A DNA stretch of 64,000 nucleotides from Pseudomonadota bacterium (GTDB taxonomy: Bacteria; Desulfobacterota; Desulfobulbia; Desulfobulbales; Desulfocapsaceae): assembly GCA_018817385.1 (NCBI GenBank), contig JAHIUA010000098.1, positions 1-64,000 of the forward strand. The letters are read 5' to 3'. A program made the translations under genes and the position numbers. This document shows, piece after piece, positions 36,436-45,346 of this stretch; positions within the stretch are counted from its first letter, which is position 1, and each line of letters begins with the position of its first letter. The notes beneath the pieces were generated by a model. It was not told the DNA's origin and did no database searches. It worked only from the letters and a program-made list of their open reading frames with translations.

Positions 36436-37022
36436 AGTTTTCAGTTAGATGAGAAAAATTTGTGCTGGAGATTCCAGGAGGAGCATTTCTCCGCGCGCAT
36501 AAAAAAAACTGTGCTCCATTGTGTCTATCGCTTTGTCATTATACGGTTCTCTTGGCTGGGGTCTGGCTTTTACCGGCAATGAAGGGCATGGCGATAGAGA
36601 GACGATGGTCAGGGTGACAGTACTGTTCAAGCCGGCAAGGGGTATATAATGTGGCAGCCGGGGATTCCGATAGCCAACCCTCATTGCTTACGGTAAAAAG
36701 ACCGTTGAGGGTGGCAGGTATCGGTATATTGCCTGTTTTCTGATGAGAGGGCAGTGGCAGAGGATCATGGCTCTATCAACAAGGTTGTATCACAAGGGTA
36801 TGTTCTGCGGGGCACCTCTGGTTACCTCTATCGAGTGCCTCGATTGAGAAAGACTTCTCTAAAGGCCATCTCGAAAAGTTGCTTTTTGGGACAAGCTTTT
36901 CGTCACAGTCAAAAAAAACAATGCTCATCTATCTACTGGATACTGCGCTTATTTTTTCGTCTGCTCCTCGGTCTTGAACAAAAAAATTAATTTTTCAAGG
37001 TACCCTTAATTCTGGATAGGCA
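36436..37022. other. Intergenic region with complex hairpin, no gene seen
   Basis: About 587 bases without a supported gene. A nested dyad lies at 36677-36712: outer arms ACCCTCA/TGAGGGT, inner arms ACGGT/ACCGT, apical AAAAAG. No U-run follows. It may be a structured leader or 3' element, or a repeat remnant. Confidence 0.35.
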
Positions 37023-37508
37023 CTATCTGCTCCAGAAAACGCGGATTGTTTTTTCACCATCACCATAGGTGAATGAGAGGTCGCCTTGGTAGGCCCGGGA
37101 GATTGCCTCACCGATACGACGGGCAGTGTGGATACCGGTGGTTGTAATGAGGATAAGTTCCTCTTCTTCCTCGTTTATGTCCATGATTCTTTCCAGGGGA
37201 TGCTCAGCTTTTTCCTGCTTTTCTTCGTTGTGAATGAGATTGAGCATCTCTTCTCGGTGGTTTTTGAAAAAGGATCCCTTTAGCTCCAGGTAGCCGGCGG
37301 GATAGTTTTCGGCAATACGTTGGCAGGCGGGACAGAGTACTCTGTTGGCTTTATAGGGGGGCTCATACCAGGTCCAGCGGCCCTCAAGGTAGACACTGTT
37401 ACAATTGGTGCATGCTGTCGGCTCCGGCCATTTTTTATCTTCTCTGTACGTGTCATGGCGTTTTTCCTGCATTAACCTGTCTCGTCGTCCGTATTGGCTT
37501 TTATCCAT
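37023..37508 (-). CDS. BCAM0308-family zinc-binding protein
   Basis: The protein has 161 residues. It fits the small BCAM0308 family, which combines a zinc-ribbon-like part (CTNCNSVYLEGRW, then RVLCPACQRIA) with a C-terminal alpha/beta part (LILITTTGIHTARRIGEAIS). Proteins of this family are uncharacterised; the ribbon and the NMD3-like look suggest nucleic-acid binding. It stands alone, divergent from amrS across a gap that contains repeat copy E. Confidence 0.8.
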   Translation of the reverse strand: MDKSQYGRRDRLMQEKRHDTYREDKKWPEPTACTNCNSVYLEGRWTWYEPPYKANRVLCPACQRIAENYPAGYLELKGSFFKNHREEMLNLIHNEEKQEKAEHPLERIMDINEEEEELILITTTGIHTARRIGEAISRAYQGDLSFTYGDGEKTIRVFWSR

Positions 37509-37643
37509 TGAGCGTCCTCCTTGTATATGTAAACCTTATCTGTTCATTTCTACCGGGGAGCATTATACTGTAAGTATATGCTACCAGAGAGTTCCAGGGA
37601 AGGTGAAAATGATGTGGGAATGAACTATTCATCAGCACTTCAG

Positions 37644-37770
37644 CTTCGTCCATTGGCTCTTCTCGAATAACATGAGTATCTTCAACGTCCTGATTGAACT
37701 CATATAAAGTACTGTTAACCAGTTACAGAGCGGCTGTTTGCCAATTATGGGGCATTACCTGAACAGGTAC
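37644..37770 (+). repeat. Dispersed intergenic repeat, copy E
   Basis: One of the longest copies: CTTCGTCCATT, TCTTCTCGAATAACATGAG, TCCTGATTGAAC, AAAGTACTGTTAACCAGTTA, GAGCGGCTGTTTGCCAATTA and GCATTACCTGAACAGGTAC in order. It lies in the divergent gap between the BCAM0308-family gene and amrS, ending about 125 bases before amrS. Confidence 0.8.
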
Positions 37771-37893
37771 ATGGGGATTTTTTAAGAGAACGGAGTCTGG
37801 GAGAGGGGGCGGAAATAGACAAGGTCTGGGGAGGGGGAAAACCTGTAACAGCCTGAATATGTGAACAACAGAATAGATAAGGAGGGTGAGAGT

Positions 37894-38913
37894 ATGCATG
37901 AGGCAATGTTCTACCAAGCCAGCAAAGAAGAGGAGCTTATCTGCGGACTGTGCAACCACCATTGTCGTATCAAGGCGGGAGGGCGTGGCATCTGTGGGGT
38001 GCGGGAAAATCGGAATGGGAGGCTGTACAGTCTGGTATATGGCCGCTTGGTTTCGGAACACATTGATCCCATTGAGAAAAAACCGATGTTTCAATTTCTC
38101 CCCGGCAGCCGCTCCTATTCCATAGCAACAGTGGGCTGCAATTTTCGTTGTCTGCACTGTCAGAACTACGATATCTCCCAATATCCCCACCTCTACGGCG
38201 GAGACATAACCGGCAGGGAGCGGACACCGGAGGCAGTGGTTGAGGCGGCGCTGCAAGCAGATTGCGCAAGTATCAGCTACACCTATGTGGAGCCGACAAT
38301 CTTTTATGAATTTGCCTATGCCTGCGCGGAATTGGCCCATGCCCAGAAGCTGAAAAATGTCTTTGTCAGCAACGGCTACATGGCCCCGGAAGTGACGCGT
38401 CATGTGGCCCCGGTTCTTGATGGTATCAATATCGATATCAAGTCCTTTCGTGGTGATTTCTATAAAAAAATATGCAAGGCCAGGCTGCAGCCGGTACTGG
38501 ATAATGTTCAACTCATGCACAATCTCGGGGTATGGGTTGAGATAACCACCCTGATCATTCCCGGCCTCAATGATTCAGAGGATGAGCTGCGTGATGTAGC
38601 CAGGTTCGTCAAGGGGGTTGATCCGGCGATCCCCTGGCATGTGACTGCCTTTTATCCCACCTATAAGATGACCGATCGCAAGCCCACCCCCGTGGAAACC
38701 CTGCGCAGGGCAAGGGATATAGGTCTTGAAGAGGGATTGCGTTTTGTCTATGAAGGGAATAGACCCGGTGAGGGGGGGGAAAATACCTACTGTCCCTCCT
38801 GCGGCACGGAACTGATCAGCCGATTGGGTTTCAGTATTCAACAGAACAGGGTAATCGACGGCTGCTGCAGCGACTGCGGCCAGAAGATAGAGGGTGTGTG
38901 GAGTGTTGGTTAG
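37894..38913 (+). CDS. amrS: AmrS, AmmeMemoRadiSam-system radical SAM enzyme
   Basis: The protein has 339 residues from the ATG at 37894, chosen because GGAGG stands about nine bases upstream. It matches the AmmeMemoRadiSam radical SAM family (PflA-like). The radical SAM cysteines are in GCNFRCLHCQNYDISQ. An N-terminal zinc-like cluster (ICGLCNHHCRIKAGGRGICG) and C-terminal CPSCGTELI...CCSDCGQKI cysteines flank it. The enzyme's substrate is unknown. The usual companions AmrA (AMMECR1) and AmrB (Memo-like) are not encoded nearby. Confidence 0.9.
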   Translation: MHEAMFYQASKEEELICGLCNHHCRIKAGGRGICGVRENRNGRLYSLVYGRLVSEHIDPIEKKPMFQFLPGSRSYSIATVGCNFRCLHCQNYDISQYPHLYGGDITGRERTPEAVVEAALQADCASISYTYVEPTIFYEFAYACAELAHAQKLKNVFVSNGYMAPEVTRHVAPVLDGINIDIKSFRGDFYKKICKARLQPVLDNVQLMHNLGVWVEITTLIIPGLNDSEDELRDVARFVKGVDPAIPWHVTAFYPTYKMTDRKPTPVETLRRARDIGLEEGLRFVYEGNRPGEGGENTYCPSCGTELISRLGFSIQQNRVIDGCCSDCGQKIEGVWSVG

Positions 38914-39199
38914 TTCTCTGAAACTTTGAATTTGTCTGACCTCATTGCGGGCTGGACTCCTTGGCAAGGATGATCTCTTTACTACCTAAAAAATTCTTTT
39001 CGTGTTTTTTTGAAAAGAATTTCCTGAAGGTACTTTCAGCCCTCAAGGGGATACTGTACTGAGTGCCGGCTTACCGTTCATCACCGGTTTCAATCGCCTT
39101 TATCGGGATATGCTTTTCTGGAGAGAGTGACTGTATCGTGGATGCGTGCCGGATGCAGTGGGGAGGATAAGGTAAAACGCGCAAGCCAGGAGGGAAAGG
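38914..39199. other. Intergenic region with AT-rich hairpin
   Basis: A perfect 11-bp dyad (AAATTCTTTTC/GAAAAGAATTT) lies at 38991-39001/39012-39022 around a T-rich loop, following amrS. It is too AT-rich for a confident terminator call. Confidence 0.35.
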
Positions 39200-40603
39200 G
39201 TGCTTATCATCAGTAAGGTTGCGGTGTTTCTCCTCTGGATCAACTTTCTTCCCCCCCTGGCCAGGATCATCTGGGGCGAGCGTTTTAAAAGACCTGTTGA
39301 CGGTGGCGGCTTGTGGTTTGATCACCATCCGATATTCGGGGATCATAAAACGATTCGCGGTGTCCTGGTCAGTCTCCTGGGAGGTATGGCAGTCTCCCCA
39401 TTGTTTGCTGTGGACGTCCGAATTGGGGCTGCAGCAGCCTTGCTGGCCATGGCTGGAGATCTGCTGTCCAGTTTTATCAAACGTCGCTTACACATGCCCT
39501 GTGGCAAAAATGTCTTCATCTTGGACCAGATCTTCGAATCGCTGTTTCCAGCCCTCTTGCTGAGGCAAAGCCTCCAGTTGACCTGGGTGCAGATTCTGGT
39601 AATCCTCTTCTGTTTTATCCTTATTGCCTATCTGGGTTCTTTTCTCTGGGCCTTTATTATATTCCGTCCATCCGAGAAAAATAATCCACGCCTGATCCGT
39701 TCAACGGTTCGGTTGCGTGAGTGGCGGGCCTGTCATACGCCGCTGGTTCGCTGGCAGACCTTACTTAACCTGAGCAGTTTTCTGGCCTATGAGGTACTCT
39801 ACTTCTGGTTCTTTAAACTGACCGGTCTCCAGGAGAAGGGCCTGCGGAATGCCTTGAATGTACGGGTGGTGGAACAAACATTTTATTTCCCGGATCTGCC
39901 GCCCTCTTTTGATGGCTTTCGTATCCTCCTCCTCACCGATCTTCACCTGGACGGGCTGCCAGATTTGACCACCGAAATTGTCCGGCAGGTTCGGGAGATG
40001 GAGGTGGATCTCTGTCTTGTGGGTGGTGATATCCGGATGAAGACCTACGGTCCCATGGCCAGCTGTCTCCGCCAGTTACGCTGCCTTTTACCTCATGTGT
40101 ACTCACGGCATGGCATCTTCGGGGTATTGGGTAATCATGACTGTATTGAAATGGCAGTCGATATGGAAGAGAGCGGTTTGACCATGCTCATCAACGATTC
40201 CTGGGAAATCAGGTGCAATGGTGAGAGCCTATGGGTGGTTGGGGTCGATGATCCCCATTATTACAGGGTGGATGATGCAGAGCGTGCCTTTCGGGGCGTC
40301 CCGGAACAGAGTTTTAAGATCTTTCTGGCCCATTCCCCTGAGGCATATAAGAAGGCAGTCGCTTTTCGCCCCCAGCTCTATCTCTGTGGTCACACCCATG
40401 GCGGCCAGATCTGCCTGCCGGGCAGGGGGCCGATCTTCACCAACAGCAGGGCTCCACGCTTTACCGCCGTGGGTTGTTGGCAGTATAAGGGAATGACAGG
40501 CTATACAAGCTGTGGCGCCGGGGCCTCAGGAGTGCCGTTGCGATTCAATTGCCCGGGCGAAATCAGCCTCATCCGCCTGCACAGGGGGACAGCATCATCT
40601 TGA
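39200..40603 (+). CDS. CarS-like CDP-lipid synthase fused to metallophosphoesterase
   Basis: The protein has 467 residues from a GTG at 39200 behind AGGAGGG. Residues about 1-150 are a membrane domain of the CarS (CDP-archaeol synthase, DUF46) type, with GDHKTIRGVLVSLLGG, MAGDLLSSFIKRRL and ILDQIFESL matching conserved blocks of that CTP-transferase-like family. Another hydrophobic segment (about 195-210) precedes a calcineurin-like phosphoesterase (about 230-460) of the membrane YkuE type, with LLTDLHLDG, VGGDIR, GVLGNHDC and GHTHGGQICLPG as metal ligands. YkuE-type enzymes hydrolyse UDP-diacylglucosamine. The two activities would meet on a nucleotide-linked lipid, but the reaction is unknown. 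Confidence 0.85.
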   Translation: MLIISKVAVFLLWINFLPPLARIIWGERFKRPVDGGGLWFDHHPIFGDHKTIRGVLVSLLGGMAVSPLFAVDVRIGAAAALLAMAGDLLSSFIKRRLHMPCGKNVFILDQIFESLFPALLLRQSLQLTWVQILVILFCFILIAYLGSFLWAFIIFRPSEKNNPRLIRSTVRLREWRACHTPLVRWQTLLNLSSFLAYEVLYFWFFKLTGLQEKGLRNALNVRVVEQTFYFPDLPPSFDGFRILLLTDLHLDGLPDLTTEIVRQVREMEVDLCLVGGDIRMKTYGPMASCLRQLRCLLPHVYSRHGIFGVLGNHDCIEMAVDMEESGLTMLINDSWEIRCNGESLWVVGVDDPHYYRVDDAERAFRGVPEQSFKIFLAHSPEAYKKAVAFRPQLYLCGHTHGGQICLPGRGPIFTNSRAPRFTAVGCWQYKGMTGYTSCGAGASGVPLRFNCPGEISLIRLHRGTASS

Positions 40604-40699
40604 TAGGGGTGAGGGTTTAGGGAAAATCCGCTATTTTCCCGGTTCAAGTAAGATGAGAAGTCATAACAGAGAGAAGGGAATGATGGGAGGCATCGAATT

Positions 40700-42358
40700 A
40701 TGAAATTAGCCCTGATTGCTACGCCCCATACCCATCCAACATGTCCACCCCTGGGACCGGCTGTTCTCTCCGCCTACCTGCAAAAAACATTGCCGACGGT
40801 CACTGTTTCCGTCTTTGATCTCAGTCTCGAGTACTATCTGAGCAGTTTTGGCAAAATTAAGGAAGGGACTCTGGGCATCCGTCTCTATAACTGGGACGAA
40901 AAGACCACTGCCCATCATCTTGAGCAGGCGATCTCTTTTCTCAAGAACTGGCAGCCCAAAAGTCATCCAGACTTGAAGGAATACCATTACCGAGCCACGA
41001 TTTTTTTAACCTTTGAAAATATTTTTAACGCTTTTATGGCGGAAATGGCAGAAAAGGCCCTGCTTGGTCAAAGTATTCCCCCCAAAATAGAGTCTTTTTT
41101 TGCAGGTCTGATCCAACCGGTGCTGGCAGTTGGGCCCGATCTGATAGGCTTTTCCATACTGTATCAGCAGCAGGTCGTTTTTGCCGCCCTGCTTGCCCAA
41201 ATGATCAAAAAACGAAGCGATGTGAAAATTGTGGTGGGAGGCGCAAATATCAGCGTTATGGTTGCCCCGGAGACACTGCTTACCACCCCGCTTCTCTCGG
41301 CAAAAGCGGATACTCCGCAAATCTTTTGTAAGGACTTTTTTGATTACCTGATACCGGGTGAAGGGGAATTGGGGCTCTCTCATCTCTGCCAGGCCGAAGA
41401 TGTTGCTGATCTGGCCACTGTGCCCAACCTGATCTATTTCAGGAAGGATGAGCTGCAAATCAATCCCCCAGCCCTGGTTGAAATCGATACCCTTCCCTAT
41501 CCTGATTTTTCCCATTTTAAGCTCGATGCATATCTGACCCCTGAGCCGGTGCTGCCGCTGATGACCTCACGTGGCTGTCCCTGGGGGAAATGCACCTTCT
41601 GCACCCACCACCACACCTCCCTCCGTTACCGTACGCGCAGGATTGAAGCGTGTGTGGCGGAGATCAAATTCCTGCAAAGCCAATATGGCTCCAGCCTTTT
41701 TTATTTTTATGACGAGATGATTCCGCCCCAGCGTTTTAAGAAGCTGGCCGGGCAGATCATTGAGGCAGGACTTGTCATTCACTATGGCGCATATGCCAAA
41801 CCAGTCAAACAATTTGACATCAGCCTCTGCAGGCTGATTCAAAGTTCAGGTTGCCGGGTCCTGCAGTGGGGGGTGGAGTCGGCCAGCCAACGGATACTTA
41901 CTCTGATGAGTAAGGGAACAGATATCCATGTGGTCAAGGACGTTCTTGGCAACTCCACTCGGGCCGGGATAAATAATCTGGTTTTTATTCTTTTCGGGTT
42001 TCCCTCAGAAACAGAAGAAGAATTGCAGCAAACCCTGACTTTTATCGATTGCAACAGAGAAAATATCCAGGCCCTGAGTGCCGGGACATTTGTCCTGACT
42101 GAGGGATCACAGATTCACAGGGAACCGGAAAAGTTTTTCATCAGCCGGATTGGGGAAAAGAATAAAACATCAATTCTCCATTCTGCCCTGGAGTATGATA
42201 TCAGTCAGGGAATGACGGTTAAAGAAGTCTGGCAACATTTCAATGATAACCAGAAATTTTTTGGCAAGATCCCCCTCTCACGTCGCTTTGGAACCTACCG
42301 CGAACACCTGCTTATTTATGGAGCAAGCCAGAGCGGCAGGGAGGGACAAGAACGATAG
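40700..42358 (+). CDS. B12-binding-domain radical SAM protein
   Basis: The protein has 552 residues. An N-terminal cobalamin-binding-like region (about 1-230; PPLGPAVLSAYLQK, IGFSILYQQQ, KIVVGGANIS) precedes the radical SAM domain with SRGCPWGKCTFCTHHH (near 296). The cysteine spacing is CX4CX2C rather than CX3CX2C. The region VLQWGVESASQRIL and the C-terminal FGFPSETEEEL are typical of the family. The function cannot be named; relatives modify peptides, lipids or cofactors. It follows the CarS fusion by 96 bases on the same strand. Confidence 0.85.
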   Translation: MKLALIATPHTHPTCPPLGPAVLSAYLQKTLPTVTVSVFDLSLEYYLSSFGKIKEGTLGIRLYNWDEKTTAHHLEQAISFLKNWQPKSHPDLKEYHYRATIFLTFENIFNAFMAEMAEKALLGQSIPPKIESFFAGLIQPVLAVGPDLIGFSILYQQQVVFAALLAQMIKKRSDVKIVVGGANISVMVAPETLLTTPLLSAKADTPQIFCKDFFDYLIPGEGELGLSHLCQAEDVADLATVPNLIYFRKDELQINPPALVEIDTLPYPDFSHFKLDAYLTPEPVLPLMTSRGCPWGKCTFCTHHHTSLRYRTRRIEACVAEIKFLQSQYGSSLFYFYDEMIPPQRFKKLAGQIIEAGLVIHYGAYAKPVKQFDISLCRLIQSSGCRVLQWGVESASQRILTLMSKGTDIHVVKDVLGNSTRAGINNLVFILFGFPSETEEELQQTLTFIDCNRENIQALSAGTFVLTEGSQIHREPEKFFISRIGEKNKTSILHSALEYDISQGMTVKEVWQHFNDNQKFFGKIPLSRRFGTYREHLLIYGASQSGREGQER

Positions 42359-42372
42359 GCGTTCTCGTCCCT

Positions 42373-42495
42373 CTTCAGGTACCGGCCAATAATTGGCAAA
42401 CAGCCGCTCTGGAACGATTCAGCAGTGCTTTCTATGCGTTCAGTCAGGATTTCGAAACATACTCGTGTTCTTTAAGAAGATCAAAATGGACGAAG
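42373..42495 (-). repeat. Dispersed intergenic repeat, copy F (inverted)
   Basis: Read on the minus strand this copy gives CTTCGTCCATT, CCTGACTGAAC, GAAAGCACTGCTGAA, AGAGCGGCTGTTTGCCAATT, then ATTGGCC and GGTACCTGAAGAG. Its GCCAAT-T-ATTGGC core is perfect. It lies between the convergent radical SAM and degP genes. Confidence 0.8.
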
Positions 42496-42541
42496 ATGAA
42501 GTGCTGCTGAAGAGGGACGATTTTTTTTTGAGGGTGTCTGC

Positions 42542-42567
42542 CAGGAGCCTGCTCGCACAGGCTCCTG
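42542..42567. terminator. Hairpin after degP
   Basis: Perfect 10-bp arms CAGGAGCCTG (42542-42551) and CAGGCTCCTG (42558-42567) stand eight bases beyond the degP stop. No U-run follows on the degP strand, so it could stabilise the 3' end or terminate weakly. Confidence 0.4.
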
Positions 42568-42574
42568 AAGTCTG

Positions 42575-44041
42575 TTACCTTTGTTTCCTCAAGACCAGAT
42601 AAAAGGTATTGTTCTCTCGATAAATAAGGATAAGGAGGGCATTCTTTGACTGAGTATAGACCGTTTCGAGATCTTCTACTGAGTTTATATCCTGACGATT
42701 CATTTCCAATATGACATCACCGGGTCTGAGTCCAGCCTGCTCGGCAGTGCTTCCAGCCTCAATCTGAATAATGGCAACACCTGTTGTGACATTTTTGTTG
42801 ATGTTGAATTTTTCACGTATCAAGTCGTTGAGAGGGGCGACAGTCATACCCGCAAGAACGCCATTGGTGTCCTGGAGGGTTGTCTGGCTGGCAATATCAT
42901 TTGGTAATTCCCCCAGAGTGAGATGAATAGACTTTTCCATACCATCACGCATGATATCCAGTTTGACTTCCGCTCCTGCGCCCATGGCGGCAATGGTATT
43001 GCGCAGTTTTCCGGTTGAAGTCATTTTCTCATCATTCACTCTCAAAATGACATCACCTCGTTTGAGCTGTGCTGTTGCCGCAGGACTCTTTTCGCTGATA
43101 TCTGAAACCAGTACTCCATCGCTGTTTTTCAGGCCCATGGCGTCGGACAGGTTTTTATCCAGATCCTGAATGATAACCCCGAGCCAGCCACGAATGACTT
43201 TGCCGTTTTTTATCAGGCTATCCATAACTGCTTGGGCCATATTGGATGGAATAGCAAAACCAACGCCCTGATACCCGCCTGAGCGGGAGACAATTGCAGT
43301 GTTTATGCCCACCAGTTCACCTTTCAGGTTGATAAGGGCACCACCGGAGTTTCCTGGGTTAATGGCAGCATCGGTCTGGATAAAATCTTCATAGTCAGTA
43401 ATGCCGACATTGGCCCGGCCTTTGGCGGAAACAATGCCCATGGTGACTGTATGGTCAAGGCCAAATGGATTGCCAATGGCAAGGACAATATCACCAAGAC
43501 GCAATTCCCCAGAGTTGCCAATCGGCATCGCGGTAAGATCTTTTATGTCGCCTTTGAGACGGATCACTGCCAAATCACTTTTGGGATCTGTCCCCACAAT
43601 TTCTGCTTTAAACTCACGCTTGTCAGATAATGTGACTAGTATTTCTTCTGCATTCTCGACAACATGATTGTTGGTTAAGACCAACCCATCTGCGGAGACA
43701 ATCACGCCGGAACCGAGACTGCGTTGACGTCTTTCTTTTGGAATATTGGAAAACCGCTCGCCAAAAAAATCACGGAAGAACGGATCGTTAAAAAAAGGAT
43801 GCATGAGTTGGCTGGTGTCGTTGGTGATAAGCTTTGTTGAGGAAATGTTAACAACCCCAGCCACTCTGCTCTCCGCAATGTCAGCTATGAGCGTCCCGCT
43901 GTTCTGGAGAACTTCTCCGGACAATGGCATCTTGGCCCAGGCAGAGCTGGCACCTGGGGGGACGCTTGTCAGTAAAAAAAACAAGCTGGCAAGAAAAAAT
44001 ATTTTTCCCATATGGAGGATTGACGTCTGCCGCCTTTTCAT
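42575..44041 (-). CDS. degP: Periplasmic serine protease Do (HtrA/DegP)
   Basis: The protein has 488 residues with a signal peptide (about 1-35). The trypsin-like domain has the triad His126 (LTNNHVVENA), Asp156 (KSDLAVIRL) and Ser232 (NPGNSGGALINL). Two PDZ domains follow (about 280-370 and 400-485). It degrades or refolds misfolded envelope proteins. A strong Shine-Dalgarno (AGGAG) precedes the ATG. It follows three Hsp20 genes on the same strand, suggesting a shared protein-quality-control locus. Confidence 0.96.
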   Translation of the reverse strand: MKRRQTSILHMGKIFFLASLFFLLTSVPPGASSAWAKMPLSGEVLQNSGTLIADIAESRVAGVVNISSTKLITNDTSQLMHPFFNDPFFRDFFGERFSNIPKERRQRSLGSGVIVSADGLVLTNNHVVENAEEILVTLSDKREFKAEIVGTDPKSDLAVIRLKGDIKDLTAMPIGNSGELRLGDIVLAIGNPFGLDHTVTMGIVSAKGRANVGITDYEDFIQTDAAINPGNSGGALINLKGELVGINTAIVSRSGGYQGVGFAIPSNMAQAVMDSLIKNGKVIRGWLGVIIQDLDKNLSDAMGLKNSDGVLVSDISEKSPAATAQLKRGDVILRVNDEKMTSTGKLRNTIAAMGAGAEVKLDIMRDGMEKSIHLTLGELPNDIASQTTLQDTNGVLAGMTVAPLNDLIREKFNINKNVTTGVAIIQIEAGSTAEQAGLRPGDVILEMNRQDINSVEDLETVYTQSKNALLILIYRENNTFYLVLRKQR

Positions 44042-44134
44042 AATTGGTTCTCCTGTGAATTTTTGGTGTTGTTCTGACCAATGGACCGCTGGTCCCCATG
44101 TTAAAGGCGGCCGAGGTAGCCTTCTCGCCAGAAT

Positions 44135-44168
44135 CTAGGCAGGCGAGGAGGGTTCCTCGCTTGCCTAG
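44135..44168. terminator. Hairpin between hsp20 and degP
   Basis: Arms CTAGGCAGGCGAGGA (44135-44149) and TCCTCGCTTGCCTAG (44154-44168) pair over 15 bp with one G-U pair around loop GGGT. It may separate hsp20 and degP transcripts or stabilise the upstream message. Confidence 0.45.
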
Positions 44169-44203
44169 TCCCGACGCTGGATAGAGGACAAAGAGGTGGT
44201 GTA

Positions 44204-44764
44204 TTACTTGATCTCAATCTGTTTTATTTTAGACTGTGGCACTGCATTACGTGGCAGGGTAATTGTGAGAATACCATTTTTGAAATTTGCTTTGACTGCA
44301 TCCTGATCAGCATCTTCAGGCAGTGACAGGATTCTTTGAAATGAGCCGTACGAGCGTTCTATTCGATAATAGTCTTTTTGTTTTTCTTCGTGCTCCTGTT
44401 TCTTTTCACCCCTGATCGTCAGGATATTGTTGCTGATCTCCAGTGTGATGTCTTTTTGATCTATGCCGGGGACTTCAACACTGATTGCATATTCTTTTTC
44501 TGTGGCTCCTATGTCCAGTGTCGGTTTGAAAAGCCCATCGGTCAGGGAATCGGTAAAGAACTTTTCTGTTCCGAAGCCACGTTGCTCAAATCCTTTCAGG
44601 AAGTTGTTAAACAGTTGTTCCATTTCCTGTTGTATCTGGCCCACGGGACTGTATGAGGGGCGTCGTGGCTGTATTTGGCCGGGGCGATTAATCGGCAGGG
44701 CAGTATCCGTTTCTTTTTCCTCTTCTTTGAACCAGTTCCATGGGGCCAATTTTTTCAGATCCAT
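44204..44764 (-). CDS. Hsp20-family small heat shock protein
   Basis: The protein has 186 residues from the ATG at 44764, chosen because GGAGA stands eight bases upstream; a TTG five codons earlier overlaps that site. A long N-terminal arm (about 1-75; PWNWFKEEEKETD, GQIQQEMEQLFNNFLKGF) precedes the alpha-crystallin domain, with ATEKEYAISVEVPGIDQKDI and GILTITLPRN. It binds unfolding proteins without ATP. It is the third of three hsp20 paralogues here. Confidence 0.93.
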   Translation of the reverse strand: MDLKKLAPWNWFKEEEKETDTALPINRPGQIQPRRPSYSPVGQIQQEMEQLFNNFLKGFEQRGFGTEKFFTDSLTDGLFKPTLDIGATEKEYAISVEVPGIDQKDITLEISNNILTIRGEKKQEHEEKQKDYYRIERSYGSFQRILSLPEDADQDAVKANFKNGILTITLPRNAVPQSKIKQIEIK

Positions 44765-44922
44765 AAGGTGTTTCTCCAACTCTCATTGTTGTAAAAAGAA
44801 GCGGTAAGATGTCAAGAGCTGATCTTTCGCCTCTTTGCTTCCCTTTTCTGTGAGGATTACCTTCCTTGCGTCACTCTCCTGCAGCACTCTATGCAAAGAA
44901 TTGAGGGTGCTATCATGAGGCC

Positions 44923-45303
44923 TTAATGGATTTCAATCTGCCGGGGTTTGGAGGCCTCTGACTTTGGCAGATGCAGCGTGAGTACGCCGTCCTTCAGTTC
45001 AGCATTGACCTTTTCCACATCAATTGTCTGATGCACAGAAAAGATTCTCCGGTATTCCACATCGCCAAACTCTTCCCGGGTTGCAGTTCCCGATGGGGGG
45101 AGCCTTCGTACTCCGCTAATCAGTAACTCTCCATTATCAATGTTGACGGTGATATCTTCTTTGGCCACCCCCGGCATGTCGGCATAGAGGAGCATTTCAT
45201 CGTCGTTTTCAAAAATATCAACCACAGGTGCAATGACAGGGATTTCCCGACTGCGTTCCGGGACGGTTTTTTCTTTTGTGGTAATATTTGTTGTTTCACT
45301 CAT
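44923..45303 (-). CDS. Hsp20-family small heat shock protein
   Basis: The protein has 126 residues, the shortest of the three paralogues. It lacks an extended N-terminal arm and consists mainly of an alpha-crystallin domain: VVDIFENDDEMLLYADMPGV, GELLISGVR, then GVLTLHLPKSEA. The short arm suggests it forms smaller oligomers or joins those of the neighbouring paralogues. It lies 43 bases after the 45347-45793 gene. Confidence 0.93.
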   Translation of the reverse strand: MSETTNITTKEKTVPERSREIPVIAPVVDIFENDDEMLLYADMPGVAKEDITVNIDNGELLISGVRRLPPSGTATREEFGDVEYRRIFSVHQTIDVEKVNAELKDGVLTLHLPKSEASKPRQIEIH

Positions 45304-45346
45304 GGCTCAACCTCCGTCAGTAACTATCTGAATATGTAAAAAACAG

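Noticed and set aside
36754-36990. 78-codon frame between dnaJ and the BCAM0308-family gene
   Set aside because: No ribosome-binding site and no motif; low support.
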